The notes: a model not told the origin generated them from the letters alone. DNA of 63,643 nucleotides from OPU3-GD-OMZ sp001901525 (GCA_963981505.1 CAXCEI010000005.1:1-63643), one strand, 5' to 3'. Numbered from the stretch's first letter, positions 23,764-33,634 are shown. Translations and numbers: made by a program.

Positions 23764-26643
23764 ATGAAAACGGTTTCATTTGTGAGTCATTTTGAATCTG
23801 CCTTAGCGCAATTGCCTGAATCGACAAAAAAAGAGTTGGAACGCCCTTTTAGACAGTGGTGTGATCGCCTGAATGGAGGCGGTTTCAAGGCGCCGACTGA
23901 GCATGAATTTATTCAATCGGTTATAAAGGTGTGTGGTTCCAGTCAATTTGTCGCTGAAAGTTGTGCAAGAGATGCCGCATTATGGGCGGATTTGGTTGCG
24001 GGAGAAACCTTATACGCTACCGTTAACCGTGAAGATTTTTATACCGAAACCTTAGCGGCCTATGCGGTGACCAGTGAAGCAGAGTTAATGGTTTTACTCA
24101 GGCGGTTTCGGCGTTGTGAAATGGTCAGAATTGCATGGCGTGATATTGCCGGTTGGGCATCTGTAGAAGAAACATTATCAGATTTGTCGGCACTCGCCGA
24201 TGCCTGTGTTCAGTATGCACTTGATTTTTTACACGCGCAAGCAACCCAACAGTGGGGCGTGCCCGTTTTATCGAATGGTAAGGAGCAACGCCTCGTTGTT
24301 TTGGCCATGGGTAAATTAGGGGGGGAAGAGCTTAACTTTTCCTCGGATATCGATTTGATTTATTGCTATGCCGAATCAGGAGAATTAACCGCAGGTAAGA
24401 AGCATTTAGATTACAGTGACTTTTTTTCTCGACTGGCAAAAAAGCTAACCCGTGTCTTAAGTGACGTCACTGTAGATGGATTTGTTTATCGGGTTGATAC
24501 CCGTTTAAGACCTTTTGGCGCGAGTGGCCCATGGGTTATGAGTTTTGTAGGGCTAGAAAATTATTATTATACCCAAGCGCGGGAATGGGAGCGTTATGCC
24601 ATGGTCAAGGCACGCGTTATTGCCGGTGATGCTGACATGGGTGAATTATTGATGGAGACACTTAATCGGTTTGTGTATCGACGCTATTTAGATTACGGGG
24701 CTTTTGAGGAGCTACGCCGTATCAAATATAAGATCAAAGAAAAACTGGTGGCAGAAGGCAAGGTCGATAATATTAAGTTGGGTGTTGGCGGAATTAGAGA
24801 GATTGAATTTGTGGTGCAATCTTTTCAATTAATAAGAGGCGGTACGGATATTTATTTACAGCACCGTCAATTACTTATTATTTTGGATAGATTAAAGACG
24901 ACTGAATTATTACCGGAACAGGATGTTGAAATATTGCGGGCAGCTTATCTCTTTTTGAGAAAAACAGAAAATCGCTTACAACAATATCGAGATGAACAAG
25001 TCCATGACTTACCGCAAACAAGCCAAAGAAAATTTTTGTTAGCCTATTCAATGGGGTTTGATAATTGGCAGACCTTTTTAGTTGCTTTAGACCGACATCG
25101 ACAACAGGTTTCAGGAATTTTTGAGCAGCTATTTTCTCGCTTAGATGAAAAAAAAAGCAAAGGTTTATCGCTCTGGGTTGGGATTGCAGACGATGATATT
25201 TTAATAACTGATTGGCTTGCTTTAGGTTACAGGGATGCTGAGAATCTGTTGGTGCGGGTAAAAAAATTTAGAGAGTCAGCAGCGGTTAGGCGATTAACGA
25301 CTAAAGGGGCTGAAACCTTAGATCGGTTGGTACCTTTGGTCATAGAGCAAACCGGGCAGGTCATGAATCAAGATGAAACCTTGATCCGATTATTAGGATT
25401 ATTGTCGAAAGTCGCCGGTCGTAATGTTTATTTTGCGTTGTTGATTGAAAACCCAAAAGCGTTAACGCATTTAATTAAATTAACGGCGGCCAGTCCATGG
25501 ATTGGTCAGCAAATGGCCGCTTATCCGGTTTTATTCGATGAATTGTTGGATGGGCGGACATTGTATGAGCCGTTGTCAAAAGATAAGTTAAACGCTGATT
25601 TGGCGCTTGTTTGGGCAAAAAACAAGGACAATGATACAGAAACATTCATGAATGAACTGCGTCGTTTTAAGCAGATTAATATGTTGCGCGTGGCGGTAGC
25701 TGGAATTATGGATGTTATACCGGTCATGGTGGTCAGTGATTACTTGACTGCACTTGCAGAAGTGGTTTTACAGCAGGTCGTTCACTCTGCTTGGCATTTA
25801 TTAGGTCAAAAACACGGTCTACCTCAAGGTTGTGATTTTGAGTCCAGTGGGTTTGCCGTCATTGGACTTGGGAAATTAGGCGGTTATGAGTTAGGGTATG
25901 GCTCAGACTTAGATATGGTTTTTTTATATCATAGTGTCGATGAGGGTGCTTTAACGGATGGATTAAGACCGATTAGCACGGTTGAATTTTATGTTCGGTT
26001 AGGACAGAAAATTTTATTTTTGTTAAACAGCAAATTGTTATCCGGTATTTTGTATCAATCGGATATGCGTTTGAGGCCCAATGGTGATTCCGGCTTATTA
26101 GTGGTTTCTGTACAAGGATATGCGATTTATCAGCAAGAAAATGCGTGGACCTGGGAGCATCAGGCTTTAGTTCGGGGGCGTTTTGTTGCGGGGGATCAGT
26201 CCGTGGGTGCAAGATTTGACACTATACGAGAAAATATATTAAGCCAACCTCGAGATTTTAGTGTGTTGAAAAAAGAGGTTTTGGCAATGCGTTTGAAAAT
26301 GCGAGATCATTTTTTAAAACCGAATGACACCTCGTTTCATTTAAAACATGGGACTGGAGGTATTGTCGATATTGAGTTTATAGTACAATTTTATGTATTA
26401 GCTTATGCTGAAAGTAATTTAGAGTTAGTAACATTCACCGATAACATTAGATTGCTCCAACTTTTACACGAGAAAGGGGTTCTTTCTAAAAGAGATGCAG
26501 ATATTTTGCAACGAGCTTATTGTGAGTATCGCATTAAAAGCCACCAACAGGTTTTACAGGAACGGGCGGTAGCGGTTGATGGTAGATGCGTTGTTGAATT
26601 ACGTTCGCAGGTACAGTCTGTATGGCACGCTATAATGGATTAA
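23764..26643 (+). CDS. glnE: Glutamine synthetase adenylyltransferase/adenylyl-removing enzyme
   Basis: Two-domain enzyme that adds AMP to and removes it from glutamine synthetase in response to nitrogen status. Both nucleotidyltransferase domains keep their motifs: MGKLGGEELNFSSDIDLIYCY in the N-terminal deadenylase half (near residue 183) and GLGKLGGYELGYGSDLDMVFLY in the C-terminal adenylylase half (near residue 700). GGIREIEFVVQ and GGIVDIEFIVQF follow each domain. At 959 residues it is full length. SD-like GGAGG lies just before the ATG. ilvE follows 30 bases downstream. Confidence 0.97.
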   Translation: MKTVSFVSHFESALAQLPESTKKELERPFRQWCDRLNGGGFKAPTEHEFIQSVIKVCGSSQFVAESCARDAALWADLVAGETLYATVNREDFYTETLAAYAVTSEAELMVLLRRFRRCEMVRIAWRDIAGWASVEETLSDLSALADACVQYALDFLHAQATQQWGVPVLSNGKEQRLVVLAMGKLGGEELNFSSDIDLIYCYAESGELTAGKKHLDYSDFFSRLAKKLTRVLSDVTVDGFVYRVDTRLRPFGASGPWVMSFVGLENYYYTQAREWERYAMVKARVIAGDADMGELLMETLNRFVYRRYLDYGAFEELRRIKYKIKEKLVAEGKVDNIKLGVGGIREIEFVVQSFQLIRGGTDIYLQHRQLLIILDRLKTTELLPEQDVEILRAAYLFLRKTENRLQQYRDEQVHDLPQTSQRKFLLAYSMGFDNWQTFLVALDRHRQQVSGIFEQLFSRLDEKKSKGLSLWVGIADDDILITDWLALGYRDAENLLVRVKKFRESAAVRRLTTKGAETLDRLVPLVIEQTGQVMNQDETLIRLLGLLSKVAGRNVYFALLIENPKALTHLIKLTAASPWIGQQMAAYPVLFDELLDGRTLYEPLSKDKLNADLALVWAKNKDNDTETFMNELRRFKQINMLRVAVAGIMDVIPVMVVSDYLTALAEVVLQQVVHSAWHLLGQKHGLPQGCDFESSGFAVIGLGKLGGYELGYGSDLDMVFLYHSVDEGALTDGLRPISTVEFYVRLGQKILFLLNSKLLSGILYQSDMRLRPNGDSGLLVVSVQGYAIYQQENAWTWEHQALVRGRFVAGDQSVGARFDTIRENILSQPRDFSVLKKEVLAMRLKMRDHFLKPNDTSFHLKHGTGGIVDIEFIVQFYVLAYAESNLELVTFTDNIRLLQLLHEKGVLSKRDADILQRAYCEYRIKSHQQVLQERAVAVDGRCVVELRSQVQSVWHAIMD

Positions 26644-26673
26644 TTTAATGATTATACGGTGGGAGAAAGAATA

Positions 26674-27597
26674 ATGACGATGGATGACAGAGATGGTGTT
26701 ATCTGGATGGACGGAGAATGGCTGCCTTGGCGTGAAGCGAAAGTGCATGTATTAACGCATACCTTGCATTATGGCGCCGGTGTTTTTGAAGGTATCAGAG
26801 CCTATAACACCGATAAAGGCGCTGCCATATTTAAGCTCCAAGAGCATACGGACCGGTTGTTTAGATCCGCGCAGATTTTGATGATGAATGTGCCTTTTAC
26901 CAAGGATGAGTTAAATAAGGCACAACGTGAGGCGATTAGCTTAAATCAACTCGACAGTGCTTATATTCGAACCATGTGTTTTTATGGCTCAGAAGGAATG
27001 GGGCTTCGAGCAGATAATTTAAAGGTTCACGTCATGGTAGCCGCTTGGGAGTGGGGAGCGTATTTAGGCGATGAAAATCTTGAAAAAGGCATCCGGATCA
27101 GAACGTCGTCATATACGCGCAATCATGTTAATAGCACCATGTGTAAGGCAAAAGCCAACGGTAATTACATTAACTCAATTTTAGCATTACAAGAAGCGTT
27201 ATCGACCGGTTATGACGAAGCTTTGTTGTTAGATCATGAGGGTTTTGTCGCCGAGGGCAGTGGCGAGAACTTATTTATTATTCGTAACGGTAAGATTTTT
27301 ACGCCTGAAACCACGTCGGCTTTGGAGGGGATTACCCGGGAAACTATTATGACTATTGCTAATGAGCATGGTTATGAAGTGATAGAAAAGCGTATTTCCC
27401 GTGATGAAGTGTATGTGGCCGATGAAGCCTTTTTCACCGGGTCAGCAGCAGAAGTAACCCCTATTCGTGAATACGATGGACGTGTGATTGGAAATGGCGC
27501 AAGAGGACCGGTTACCCAACAAATTCAAGCATTATACTTTGACTATGTGGGTGGTCGTCGCGATGATCACCAGGAATGGCTGGATTATGTGAACTAA
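26674..27597 (+). CDS. ilvE: Branched-chain amino acid aminotransferase
   Basis: PLP class IV transaminase that makes valine, leucine and isoleucine from their 2-oxo acids. Visible are HYGAGVFEGIRAY, RTMCFYGSEGMG, the PLP-Lys stretch CKAKANGNYINSILAL, EGSGENLFIIRNG and TSALEGITRETI. The ATG at 26674 gives 307 residues, close to the Escherichia coli enzyme; a GTG at 26659 is in frame but GGGAGAAAG sits between the two and favours the later start. It lies between glnE and waaF, with 14 bases to the latter. Confidence 0.96.
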   Translation: MTMDDRDGVIWMDGEWLPWREAKVHVLTHTLHYGAGVFEGIRAYNTDKGAAIFKLQEHTDRLFRSAQILMMNVPFTKDELNKAQREAISLNQLDSAYIRTMCFYGSEGMGLRADNLKVHVMVAAWEWGAYLGDENLEKGIRIRTSSYTRNHVNSTMCKAKANGNYINSILALQEALSTGYDEALLLDHEGFVAEGSGENLFIIRNGKIFTPETTSALEGITRETIMTIANEHGYEVIEKRISRDEVYVADEAFFTGSAAEVTPIREYDGRVIGNGARGPVTQQIQALYFDYVGGRRDDHQEWLDYVN

Positions 27598-27610
27598 TGA
27601 GGTTGATGAT

Positions 27611-28612
27611 TTGAATAAAGTCTTAGTCGTGGGTCCTTCGTGGATCGGCGATATGGTGATGGCGCAAAGTTTATTTATAACCATAAAGAGCTTGAATCCA
27701 GATGTGCAGATAGATGTATTGGCGCCGGCATGGACGTTTCCATTATTGGCGCGTATGCCAGAAGTTAATCAGTCTGTCGCGATGCCCTTAGGACATGGTC
27801 AATTAGGCTTGGGTGAGCGAGTTAAATTAGGACGCCGTTTAGCTGTAGAAAATTACCAGCGAGCAATGGTATTACCTAATTCGTGGAAGTCTGCGCTCGT
27901 GCCTTTTGCCGCGAAAATTCCACAGCGAGTGGGTTATTTAGGGGAATGCCGTTGGGGTTTATTAACAGAGCCTCGTAAATTAGTTAAACAGGTTTTGCCC
28001 ATGACCGTACAACGTTTTGTTGCTTTGGGCTTGGCAGACGGTGGGTGTCCGGCTGATATCCCTAAATTACATGTCAGTTCCACGGGGCGGGCTGCGGTCA
28101 CGGCTAAATTTAATCTCACTCGGGATCAGAAAATTTTGGCATTATGCCCGGGTGCAGAATATGGTTTGGCCAAGCGTTGGTTGCCGGCGCATTTTGCAGC
28201 AGTTGCAGAGGCTAAAATAGCGAAAGGTTGGCAGGTCATGTTATTAGGCTCTGATAAGGATCAAGACGTAGCTGGGCAGATTAATTTGTTGACGAAGCAC
28301 CAGTGTCTGGATCTTATCGGTAAAACAACGCTGGCTGAAGCGGTTGATTTATTATCGTTAGTTGATGCGATTGTGAGTAATGATTCTGGGTTGATGCATG
28401 TTGCTGCTGCTTTGAATAAGCCCTTGGTTGCTATTTATGGTTCTTCAGATCCGGGATTTACCCCGCCGTTACATCAAGCCGCTAGGATTATTTCTTTACA
28501 AAAGTCATGTGCTCCTTGTTTTAAACGAGAATGTCCCTTAGGGCATACGCATTGTTTAACTGAAATTATGCCTGATCGTGTTCTTTCTGAAATAACTGCT
28601 TTTAACTTGTGA
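27611..28612 (+). CDS. waaF: ADP-heptose:LPS heptosyltransferase II
   Basis: Glycosyltransferase family 9 enzyme that adds the second heptose to the LPS inner core on the cytoplasmic face. VVGPSWIGDMVMAQSL at the start is the typical WaaF motif. CPGAEYGLAKRWLPAHFAAVA and SNDSGLMHVAAALNKPLVAIYGSSDP are the donor-binding stretches. It starts with TTG at 27611 and has 333 residues. It overlaps waaC by four bases, so the two heptosyltransferases are made together. Confidence 0.95.
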   Translation: MNKVLVVGPSWIGDMVMAQSLFITIKSLNPDVQIDVLAPAWTFPLLARMPEVNQSVAMPLGHGQLGLGERVKLGRRLAVENYQRAMVLPNSWKSALVPFAAKIPQRVGYLGECRWGLLTEPRKLVKQVLPMTVQRFVALGLADGGCPADIPKLHVSSTGRAAVTAKFNLTRDQKILALCPGAEYGLAKRWLPAHFAAVAEAKIAKGWQVMLLGSDKDQDVAGQINLLTKHQCLDLIGKTTLAEAVDLLSLVDAIVSNDSGLMHVAAALNKPLVAIYGSSDPGFTPPLHQAARIISLQKSCAPCFKRECPLGHTHCLTEIMPDRVLSEITAFNL

Positions 28613-29604
28613 GGATTGCCATCGTCAAGCTATCGGCGCTCGGTGATATTGTCCATGCCATGGTCGCTTTACAGTTTTTAAAAAGTCATATTAAGGGCAT
28701 TAAAATTGACTGGTTTGTAGAGGCTGCTTTTGCTGAATTATTGGCAGATAATCCTGATGTTGGTCAAATTAACGTGGTTAATTTAAAGGCGTTAAAAAAA
28801 AATAAAAAAGGTATTTTTAAGCACTTTAAGGAGCTTAAATGTTTTTCAGAAAATGACTATGATTGGATTATCGATGCGCAGGGCTTACTAAAATCTGCCG
28901 TGGTGAGCCGGCTATTGGGGAAAAATACCGCAGGCTTTGATCGGGGTTCAGCGCGCGAAGGCTTGGCAGCAATGTTTTATAACAAGACCATCACCAGTGC
29001 TTACGAGAATAATACGATTGACCGAAATGTTCAGGTTATTACCGAACCCTTAGGTTTTCGGGTGAGTGAGGCGATGATCATGACTAAGCGGCCATTTTTA
29101 TTTTACCGTGACTGCAGTGATGTCTATGAGAAGTATCTTTCTGAGACGAAAAAGAATATTGTTTTTGCGATTGGCTCAACCTGGGAGAGTCGAAATTACC
29201 CAAAAGAGCACTTTCTTGAGGTGATAGAGGGGCTACAACAACATAGTTTAATACTGTGGGCGACAGCGCAAGAAAAAGAACGCGCTGACTGGATTGCACA
29301 GCGTTCCCTATTTGCAAAGGTTTTACCTAAATTAACCATGAATGCGTTAAAGGCAGTGATTGCAAATACAGATTTGATGATTGGAAATGATACCGGGCCT
29401 ACGCACATGGCTTGGGGACTCAATAAGCCATCGATTACCTTGTTTGGGCCGACGCCGGTGAGTCGGATTTATCAGACTGAAATCAATATTGCCTTAAAGT
29501 CGCCTTCTACAGTCAATCCTTTAAAGCTTAATAAGCAGGATTTTTCTATTGCTGAAATTCCCGGGACTGTTGTCGTTGAACACGCGCAAAGGTTGTTAAG
29601 TTAG
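28609..29604 (+). CDS. waaC: ADP-heptose:LPS heptosyltransferase I
   Basis: Adds the first heptose to Kdo in the LPS inner core. The N terminus IVKLSALGDIVHAMVALQFL is the WaaC version of the family motif, and IGNDTGPTHMAWGLNKPSITLFGPT is the donor site. The GTG start at 28609 overlaps the waaF TGA. The length of 331 residues is within the family range. It ends convergently with the 6S RNA gene. Confidence 0.94.
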   Translation: MRIAIVKLSALGDIVHAMVALQFLKSHIKGIKIDWFVEAAFAELLADNPDVGQINVVNLKALKKNKKGIFKHFKELKCFSENDYDWIIDAQGLLKSAVVSRLLGKNTAGFDRGSAREGLAAMFYNKTITSAYENNTIDRNVQVITEPLGFRVSEAMIMTKRPFLFYRDCSDVYEKYLSETKKNIVFAIGSTWESRNYPKEHFLEVIEGLQQHSLILWATAQEKERADWIAQRSLFAKVLPKLTMNALKAVIANTDLMIGNDTGPTHMAWGLNKPSITLFGPTPVSRIYQTEINIALKSPSTVNPLKLNKQDFSIAEIPGTVVVEHAQRLLS

Positions 29605-29699
29605 CCACCGGATAGCGACACATATCAACAGTGTTATCTGAGACTGACAACGTGGAATAATTGTTAATTTCAGAGGTACGGCATTGAGTACGTTTTTTA

Positions 29700-29884
29700 A
29701 AGTGGTGTCTCCCATGTGCACCGTTTTGTACTTTTGTTCTTGAACCAGGGGTTCAAGTGGGAACATTACAGATCAAAAAGGCTTTCCGTTAACGGACATG
29801 CTCACCATGATCAACGTCTGTACCCTAAGTTTGTATCTAAGCCCAAGAAGACCAAATACGCCTCGGTTGCTACAGGAGACACAG
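29700..29884 (-). ncRNA. ssrS: 6S RNA
   Basis: Regulatory RNA that binds sigma-70 RNA polymerase in stationary phase by mimicking an open promoter. On the minus strand the ends pair as GTGTCTCC (29882 to 29875) with GGAGACAC (29712 to 29705). Inside are GGTGAGCATG (29806 to 29797) and a hairpin CTTGAACC-3 bases-GGTTCAAG (29757 to 29739), both very close to Escherichia coli ssrS. The total of about 185 bases equals the usual size. It lies 40 bases downstream of zapA, its conserved position. The fau (ygfA) gene that often follows is missing. Ends are approximate. Confidence 0.92.
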
Positions 29885-29924
29885 ATTCATTCTAACGCAG
29901 TTGGTGGCGACAGGAAATGGAAAA

Positions 29925-30221
29925 TTAAACTTTTTCGAGTGTGTTATCTATTTTTCTTTGCAATCGTAATAGCTGACGGTCAATTTCAAGGTTTAATTGT
30001 GGATTTTCAATTGTTGTCGGGTCAATGTCGTGGACTAGGTTTAGAGCGGCCATAACGGCAACTCTTTCTGCATTAGTGACTTTCCCGGAGTCTCTAATTT
30101 CTCGCATTTTATTATCAAGCCGTTGTGCTGAATGTGTGAGATTATCTTTTTCTTCAGTTGTGCACGACACTTTATATTCTTTCCCGAGTATAGACAGTGA
30201 AACAGAACAGTTTTTTGTCAT
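29925..30221 (-). CDS. zapA: Cell division protein ZapA
   Basis: Small protein that cross-links FtsZ filaments at the division ring. The N-terminal globular part has VSLSILGKEYKVSC and the C-terminal coiled coil begins near NAERVAVMAALNLVHDI. It has 98 residues, slightly shorter than Escherichia coli ZapA. It overlaps the upstream TIGR02449-family gene by four bases and is followed by 6S RNA, the standard arrangement. Confidence 0.94.
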   Translation of the reverse strand: MTKNCSVSLSILGKEYKVSCTTEEKDNLTHSAQRLDNKMREIRDSGKVTNAERVAVMAALNLVHDIDPTTIENPQLNLEIDRQLLRLQRKIDNTLEKV

Positions 30222-30442
30222 GACATATGCTCCATTGATTTGAGTCGTGTTATCATGGCTTCAACTTTTGTTTTTGCTAGAACCGTTTTCTCGATTAGTT
30301 TAGATTTTTCACGTATTAATTCTGCCTGTTTGATTTTAAGCAATTCATTTTCTTCGGTAATGGAATTACACATTTGAATAAGACTATCCAGTTTTTCTTC
30401 AAGGATCTGAATTTGATTAAGTTGCTTGTTTTCACTTGCCAT
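30218..30442 (-). CDS. TIGR02449-family coiled-coil protein
   Basis: Short coiled-coil protein of 74 residues with heptads from about residue 8 to 68 (IQILEEKLDSLIQMCNSI, ENELLKIKQAELIREK). It matches the small TIGR02449 family found just upstream of zapA in many gammaproteobacteria, which suggests a role in division like ZapB, though that is inference. It is cytoplasmic and translationally coupled to zapA. Confidence 0.85.
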   Translation of the reverse strand: MASENKQLNQIQILEEKLDSLIQMCNSITEENELLKIKQAELIREKSKLIEKTVLAKTKVEAMITRLKSMEHMS

Positions 30443-30475
30443 GGCTTGGAATAGGGTTAATGTTGAAATTGCTCA

Positions 30476-30514
30476 TATAATTAGTATAGACCCTGATACT
30501 AGCATAAGGGGTCT
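30476..30514. promoter_or_regulatory. Divergent control region of zapA and ygfB operons
   Basis: The 110-base gap holds TATAAT at 30476-30481 (plus strand) without a good -35, and an inverted repeat AGACCC (30488-30493) with GGGTCT (30509-30514). The repeat could be a shared operator or an early hairpin in the rightward transcript. Confidence 0.3.
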
Positions 30515-30552
30515 GGTTTATTAAAGTTCAAAAAAAGGGTTAACGTTATTTT

Positions 30553-31077
30553 ATGACATATTTATCTATTGATGCATTGTTAATGGATGCCGGTGTAACA
30601 TCCAATGCGGCTGAGGCACACGGTCTTGCAACAGGCATGTTGTGTGTTGATATTCAGGTGTCCAATGATTTATGGTTAAAAGAATTATTGGCAGAGTCAA
30701 AGCCATTGACCGATGTTGAAAAATTGGCGTTGTTGGCATTGTTTGAACAGACAGCTAAATTGTTGAGTGAGGGCGGTTTTGAGTTTGATTTATTATTGCC
30801 TGATGATGATGAGATTTTATCTAACCGTGTTGAGGCCTTAAGGCATTGGTGTTTAGGTTTCTTGTTAGGTTTGGGGTTTACCCGTTCAGTAGATGATTGG
30901 CCCGGTGAAAGTGGTGAGTTGCTAAAAGATCTTGTTGCATTTACGCATGTAGACGGCGATGCGGAAGGCGAAGAAGATGAGGTTGCTTTCATTGAATTGG
31001 TGGAATATGTTCGAGTGGCTGTTCAGGTTATTCATTCTGATTTAGCTCAAGAAGATGATGCAAAGGCATTGCATTAG
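30553..31077 (+). CDS. ygfB: UPF0149/YgfB-family protein
   Basis: YgfB family protein of about 175 residues, acidic and helical, with EAHGLATGMLCVD near the start and HWCLGFLLGLGF in the middle. It stands first in the ygfB-pepP-ubiH-ubiI operon, as in Escherichia coli. In Pseudomonas aeruginosa YgfB modulates expression of other genes; the role here is unknown. Cytoplasmic. Confidence 0.92.
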   Translation: MTYLSIDALLMDAGVTSNAAEAHGLATGMLCVDIQVSNDLWLKELLAESKPLTDVEKLALLALFEQTAKLLSEGGFEFDLLLPDDDEILSNRVEALRHWCLGFLLGLGFTRSVDDWPGESGELLKDLVAFTHVDGDAEGEEDEVAFIELVEYVRVAVQVIHSDLAQEDDAKALH

Positions 31078-31107
31078 AATGGTTGGATTTTTAAAAAATA
31101 ATAAAGT

Positions 31108-32418
31108 ATGAATCAAGAAGAGTTTAAACGTCGACGACGTTTTATGATGGAAGAGGTGGGTGAGGGTAACATCGTTATTATTGCCAGTGCCGCCGAAAAA
31201 AACCGCAACAGAGATGTTGATTATCCTTTTCGTCAAGACAGTGACTTTTATTATTTAACAGGATTTGCGGAATCAAATGCTGTAGCCGTGTTTATTCCTG
31301 GGCGTCAGCAAGGTGAATATTTATTGTTTTGCTCTGAATTTGATGCGCAAAAGGCGTTATGGGAGGGGGTTCATGCCGGCTTAGAAGGCGCTGTTGAAGA
31401 TTATGGTGCTGATGACGCTTTTCCTATTGAAGATCTAGATGATATTTTACCGGGTTTGCTTGAAAATAAAGCGCGGGTATTTTATCCGATGGGGCGTGAC
31501 AGTGAGTTAAATCATCATATCTTGGAATGGGTTAATACCTTAAGGGAAAAAAGTCGCTCGGGTATCCGGGTGCCCGGTGAGTTTGTTTCTTTAGAGCATG
31601 TGCTTCACGAGATGCGTCTTTTTAAGAGTTCTCAAGAAATTGCGTGGATGCGTCAAGCGGCAGATATTTCCACGAAGGCGCATATTCGGGCTATGACGAG
31701 TTGTCGGTCGTGCCAATATGAGTTTCAAGTTGAGGCGGAATTGATTCATGAATTTATGTTTCATGGCCTTAGGTCACCGGCGTATCCATCGATTGTAGCA
31801 AACGGTGCTAATGCCTGTATTTTACATTACACTGAAAATTCTTCACGGTTACAAGCGGGAGATTTGTTATTAATCGATGCGGGCGCGGAATGTAATTATT
31901 ATGCGGCAGATATTACCCGGACTTTTCCGGTATCGGGTCGTTTTAGTCAGCCGCAGAAATTATTGTACCAATTGGTCTTAGATGCACAACTCGCGGCTAT
32001 TGAGCAGGTACACCCTGGGATACCTTGGAATCGCTCACATGAAATTGCCATCGAAGTGTTAACGGCAGGTTTAGTGGATTTAGGTATTTTGAGTGGTGCG
32101 GTTAGTGAATTAATTGAGGAAGAGGCGTATAAACCTTATTATATGCATCGAATTGGACATTGGTTAGGGATGGATGTGCATGATGTGGGAGATTATAAAT
32201 TAGATGGGCAGTGGCGTGTATTAGAGGTGGGGATGGTCTTGACTATTGAACCCGGGCTTTATATTCCTAAAGAGGACACTTCGGTTGCACCGCAGTGGCG
32301 AGGTATTGGAATACGGATAGAGGATGATGTTCTGGTAACAGACAGTGGCTGTGAAGTATTGACTGATGCAGCACCTAAAAGTATTCAGGAGATTGAAGCA
32401 TTGATGCAGGCCGGATAA
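31108..32418 (+). CDS. pepP: Xaa-Pro aminopeptidase P
   Basis: Mn-dependent pita-bread-fold peptidase that removes N-terminal residues preceding proline. An N-terminal AMP_N domain (to about residue 165; QDSDFYYLTGF) precedes the catalytic domain, with metal ligands in LLIDAGAECNYYAADITRTF (two Asp), HRIGHWLGMDVHDVG (His), LTIEPGLYIP (Glu) and GIRIEDDVLVT (Glu). Length 436 residues, cytoplasmic. It abuts ubiH with no gap. Confidence 0.96.
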   Translation: MNQEEFKRRRRFMMEEVGEGNIVIIASAAEKNRNRDVDYPFRQDSDFYYLTGFAESNAVAVFIPGRQQGEYLLFCSEFDAQKALWEGVHAGLEGAVEDYGADDAFPIEDLDDILPGLLENKARVFYPMGRDSELNHHILEWVNTLREKSRSGIRVPGEFVSLEHVLHEMRLFKSSQEIAWMRQAADISTKAHIRAMTSCRSCQYEFQVEAELIHEFMFHGLRSPAYPSIVANGANACILHYTENSSRLQAGDLLLIDAGAECNYYAADITRTFPVSGRFSQPQKLLYQLVLDAQLAAIEQVHPGIPWNRSHEIAIEVLTAGLVDLGILSGAVSELIEEEAYKPYYMHRIGHWLGMDVHDVGDYKLDGQWRVLEVGMVLTIEPGLYIPKEDTSVAPQWRGIGIRIEDDVLVTDSGCEVLTDAAPKSIQEIEALMQAG

Positions 32419-33633
32419 ATGCGCTGCGATTATGATTTAATTATTGTGGGTGGTGGATTAGCCGGTAATTGTTTAGCTTTGGCATTAAAAGATTCCGGCT
32501 TGCGGATTGCATTAATTGAAGCTGAAACCCCTGCAGAACGAGAGCATGCTCCGATAGGGCAACGTGCCTTGGCTTTGGCGTATGGGTCAACCGTCATGTT
32601 GGCGGCTTTGGGCGTGTGGGAGACCATTAAAAAAACCGCAACACCGATCAAGCATATTCATGTTTCCGATCAGGGCCACTTTGGTAAGACGCGTTTATCA
32701 GCAGATAAAGAGGGTGTCGATGCTTTGGGCTATGTAATTACGGCCCGTCATATAGAAAGTCATGTCAGTGAACAAGCCAGTAAAACGGCATTAACGACTT
32801 ATTGTCCTGCTCGAGTCGTGGGGTTGATGTCCAGTGATGAAGCAGCCTATGTTAATCTTAATGTTGATCAGCAATCGGTTAATTTGACGGCTAAACTCGT
32901 GATAGGTGCCGATGGTGGGCAATCTACGGTTCGGCAATTATTGGCTATTGAACAAAAGACTACGGACTATTTCCAAAAAGCGATTGTGACGACTGTTCGT
33001 TCATCGTTAGGGCATAACAATGTTGCCTATGAGCGTTTTACCGCGGAGGGGCCTTTAGCTGTTTTACCCGCAACAGGCAATCACAGTTCTGTCGTGTGGA
33101 CGCGTACAACGGAACACGCTGATGACCTCATCCAAAGAAGCGATGCAGATTTTCTGGCGGAATTGCAAAATTGTTTTGGTTTTAGAATGGGTTCATTACA
33201 GTTAGTAGGCCCCCGTTTTGCTTTTCCAGTGAACCTTATTCGGGCTGAAAAGATGGTCCAGAGGCGTGCTATTATTGTCGGTAATGCCGCACATCAATTG
33301 CATCCGGTGGCAGGGCAGGGTTTTAATCTTGGATTACGTGATGTATTGCAGTTAGCAGAAATGTTAATCGAACAGGTTGAGAACGAAGGCGATATTGGTG
33401 AACCTGATTTTTTAGATAGCTATGCAAAAGCGCGCCAAATTGATCATGATAAGGTTATTAATTTTACCGATGGATTAGTCCGTGTTTTTTCTAATGATTG
33501 GCTTCCTGTTACTATTTCACGCAATACAGCATTGATTTTACTCGATCATGTCAATAGTGTTAAATCCTTGGTGACCCAGCATGCCATGGGCTTAGGGGGT
33601 AGATTACAACGTCTTGGGAAACGGAGATATTGA
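32419..33633 (+). CDS. ubiH: Ubiquinone biosynthesis hydroxylase UbiH
   Basis: FAD monooxygenase of the UbiH/UbiF/Coq6 family that hydroxylates the ring in ubiquinone synthesis, here most likely carbon 1 by synteny. The Rossmann motif GGGLAGNCLALALKDSGL is at residues 11-28, LVIGADGGQS is the DG motif, and GNAAHQLHPVAGQGFNLGLRD the second FAD motif. Length 404 residues. It follows pepP directly and is followed one base later by a paralogue, as in Escherichia coli. Confidence 0.94.
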   Translation: MRCDYDLIIVGGGLAGNCLALALKDSGLRIALIEAETPAEREHAPIGQRALALAYGSTVMLAALGVWETIKKTATPIKHIHVSDQGHFGKTRLSADKEGVDALGYVITARHIESHVSEQASKTALTTYCPARVVGLMSSDEAAYVNLNVDQQSVNLTAKLVIGADGGQSTVRQLLAIEQKTTDYFQKAIVTTVRSSLGHNNVAYERFTAEGPLAVLPATGNHSSVVWTRTTEHADDLIQRSDADFLAELQNCFGFRMGSLQLVGPRFAFPVNLIRAEKMVQRRAIIVGNAAHQLHPVAGQGFNLGLRDVLQLAEMLIEQVENEGDIGEPDFLDSYAKARQIDHDKVINFTDGLVRVFSNDWLPVTISRNTALILLDHVNSVKSLVTQHAMGLGGRLQRLGKRRY

Positions 33634-33634
33634 G

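Noticed and set aside
29798..30055. 85-codon plus-strand frame over zapA and 6S RNA
   Set aside because: Both underlying features are on the minus strand and strongly supported; the frame has no family features.
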